Part shown: piece by piece, positions 46,792-47,996 of the stretch
How positions within the stretch are numbered: the first letter of the stretch is position 1
How the letters are laid out: every line of letters begins with the position of its first letter
From: an uncultured Comamonadaceae bacterium
Lineage (GTDB): Bacteria; Pseudomonadota; Gammaproteobacteria; Burkholderiales; Burkholderiaceae
Length of the DNA stretch: 47,996 nt
Reading direction: 5' to 3'
Assembly: GCA_946482595.1 (NCBI GenBank)
Contig: CAMLSD010000025.1
Coordinates: forward strand, 1 to 47,996
Made by a program: the position numbers and the translations under genes
The notes under the pieces: generated by a model
Told to the model about the DNA's origin: nothing
The model's input: only the letters and a program-made list of their open reading frames with translations
The model's database searches: none

Positions 46792-47008
46792 GTCTATGCT
46801 CCTTGTGTGCTGAGTGGTGCCACGCGCTGTGCGAAACCGCACGGGGCGACGCGACGGGAGTATTGCCGCAAGCGCGGCCAATTCCAAGCATGGTGCATGC
46901 ACGTCTGCCGGCGGCGCAAGGGGCCAGCACATCGGCGCGCAGTGCGCACAAGGGTGGATGCGGCCCCATTGGGCGTGCAACGGCTGGTTTCAGCGCTGCT
47001 CAGTCGGA

Positions 47009-47051
47009 TAGAATCACGGGTTGCCCCTAACTAGAGAAGTGCTTTTGAGGA
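47009..47051 (+). promoter_or_regulatory. Candidate promoter and ribosome site of the cytochrome bc1 operon
   Basis: TAGAAT at 47009-47014 is a good -10; transcription would start near 47021 and give a leader of about 37 bases, with GAGGA at 47046-47050 as ribosome site. No strong -35 is seen. Confidence 0.45.
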
Positions 47052-47057
47052 TCCCCC

Positions 47058-47654
47058 ATGAGTGACCAGCAAGTGGACAAAGGCCGCCGCACCTGGGTTG
47101 CCGTTGCCTGTGGTGCGGGCGCGGTCGGTGGTGTGGCCACCGCGATTCCGTTTGTCAGCACCTTCCAGCCCTCCGAGAAGGCTCGCGCCGCCGGTGCGGC
47201 CGTCGAGGTCGACATCAGCAGCATGGCGCCCGGCGAGATGCTGACCGTCGAATGGCGCGGCAAGCCGGTGTGGATCATCAAACGCACCCCCGAGCAGCTC
47301 GAGTCGCTCAAGAACACCGAACCTCAGGTGGCTGACCCGAACTCCGAGCGCACGCAGTACCCCACGCCCGAGTACGCGAAGAACCAGCACCGCTCGATCA
47401 AACCCGAGATCTTTGTCGGTGTGGGCATCTGTTCGCATCTGGGTTGTTCGCCCACCAGCAAGTTCCAGACCGGCGCCCAGCCGTCGCTGCCGGACGACTG
47501 GCAGGGGGGGTTCCTCTGCCCGTGCCACGGCTCGACCTTCGACATGGCCGGCCGCGTCTACAAGAACAAGCCTGCGCCTGACAACCTCGAGGTTCCGCCG
47601 CACATGTATCTGTCGGACACCAAGCTGTTGATCGGCGAGGACAAGAAGGCCTGA
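47058..47654 (+). CDS. petA: Ubiquinol-cytochrome c reductase iron-sulfur subunit (Rieske)
   Basis: 198-residue 2Fe-2S subunit of cytochrome bc1. The N-terminus DKGRRTWVAVACGAG has an Arg-Arg pair before a hydrophobic anchor, as in Tat-exported Rieske proteins. Cluster ligands: Cys125 and His127 in CSHLGC, Cys154 and His157 in CPCHGS; Cys130 and Cys156 form the family disulfide. An extra stretch between the boxes (about residues 131-150) is normal for this group. petB follows. Confidence 0.96.
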   Translation: MSDQQVDKGRRTWVAVACGAGAVGGVATAIPFVSTFQPSEKARAAGAAVEVDISSMAPGEMLTVEWRGKPVWIIKRTPEQLESLKNTEPQVADPNSERTQYPTPEYAKNQHRSIKPEIFVGVGICSHLGCSPTSKFQTGAQPSLPDDWQGGFLCPCHGSTFDMAGRVYKNKPAPDNLEVPPHMYLSDTKLLIGEDKKA

Positions 47655-47698
47655 GGCCTCCGATCCTGAACCCCACGCAGTATTTGAGGTGACACTTC

Positions 47699-47996
47699 AT
47701 GGCTGAATTCAAGCAAGCGCCGGCCAATGCCACGGCGGCGCAAAAGGCGCTGAACTGGGTCGACAACCGGTTCCCGCTCACCAAGCTCTACAACGAGCAC
47801 GTGGGTGAGTACTACGCGCCGAAGAACTTCAACTTCTGGTACATCTTCGGCTCGTTGGCCCTGGTTGTGCTGGTGATCCAGATCGTCACGGGCATCTTCC
47901 TCGTGATGCACTACAAGCCCGATGCGGCGCTCGCGTTCGCGTCGGTCGAGTACATCATGCGCGACGTGCCCTGGGGCTGGCTGGTGCGCTACATGC
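47699..47996 (+). CDS. petB: Cytochrome b of cytochrome bc1 complex, N-terminal part (cut by window end)
   Basis: The frame is open from ATG 47699 to the window edge (99 codons). The product starts with a polar stretch (AAQKALNWVDNRFPLTKLYN), then EYYAPKNFNFWYIFGSLALV, the first transmembrane helix, and VTGIFLVMHYKPDAALAFAS, followed by YIMRDVPWGWLVRYM, which is typical of cytochrome b before its heme-binding helix. It lies 44 bases after petA with GAGGTGACACTTC as leader. Confidence 0.95.
   Translation, partial: MAEFKQAPANATAAQKALNWVDNRFPLTKLYNEHVGEYYAPKNFNFWYIFGSLALVVLVIQIVTGIFLVMHYKPDAALAFASVEYIMRDVPWGWLVRYM

Noticed and set aside
46792..46980. Longer MscL with 63 extra N-terminal residues
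   Set aside because: MscL proteins begin close to the FREF motif; ATG at 46791 has an AAGGAG ribosome site.

Overview
This 48 kb window is GC-rich chromosomal DNA from a betaproteobacterium, most likely order Burkholderiales (Comamonadaceae or Sphaerotilaceae-like). The evidence is gene content and order: a can-aceK pair, a YadGH-type ABC exporter followed by bolA, murA and a his operon that runs into hinT and tatABC, then a DegS-type protease divergent from nif3, then mscL and petAB. Genus is not resolved. I see no rRNA, tRNA, insertion sequence, prophage or CRISPR array. No stretch over 300 bases lacks a gene.

Layout. 1-6150: acyl-CoA and branched-chain catabolism (end of isovaleryl-CoA dehydrogenase, thiolase, short-chain dehydrogenase, acyl-CoA dehydrogenase), interrupted by carbonic anhydrase and isocitrate dehydrogenase kinase/phosphatase. 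6230-9145: the trkA-trkH potassium uptake pair. 9262-12399: a soluble multi-PAS hybrid histidine kinase with two receiver domains and an Hpt domain. 12474-13624: a Bax-inhibitor-1/YccA membrane protein and a secreted hypothetical protein, both on the minus strand. 13855-17691: a complete TRAP transporter whose large permease carries an unusual proline-rich repeat loop. 17696-21525: a run of small tightly packed genes, including two 2-hydroxychromene-2-carboxylate isomerase-like genes, a rhodanese, a DUF4126 protein, a YbaK-type deacylase and a DUF1289 protein. 21705-23535: an MHS-family symporter and a 48-residue membrane microprotein behind a helically phased repeat array. 23656-27790: acetylpolyamine amidohydrolase, a small membrane protein, a divergent Lrp/LysE-exporter pair, a TPR protein and a TetR regulator.

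27936-40600 is one plus-strand block of 19 genes: ABC exporter, bolA-like gene, murA, hisG-D-C-B-H-A-F-I-E, a small membrane protein, hinT and tatABC. Many neighbours overlap by 4 bases, which suggests translational coupling. It joins envelope synthesis, histidine synthesis and Tat export. 40714-47996: a DegS-like periplasmic protease facing a Nif3 protein, pdxA, a large DUF1631 protein, mscL, and the start of the cytochrome bc1 operon (petA, partial petB). PetA has a twin-arginine N-terminus, so it is a probable client of the TatABC translocase encoded 7 kb upstream.

The coding content is mostly conserved core metabolism. The more original signals are regulatory or structural: a phased TCAG array before the MHS symporter, 18-bp direct repeats plus a palindrome over the -10 region between the lrp-like and lysE-like genes, four adjacent dyads between mscL and the DUF1631 gene, hairpins at gene junctions inside operons, and the nonapeptide repeats inside the TRAP permease.
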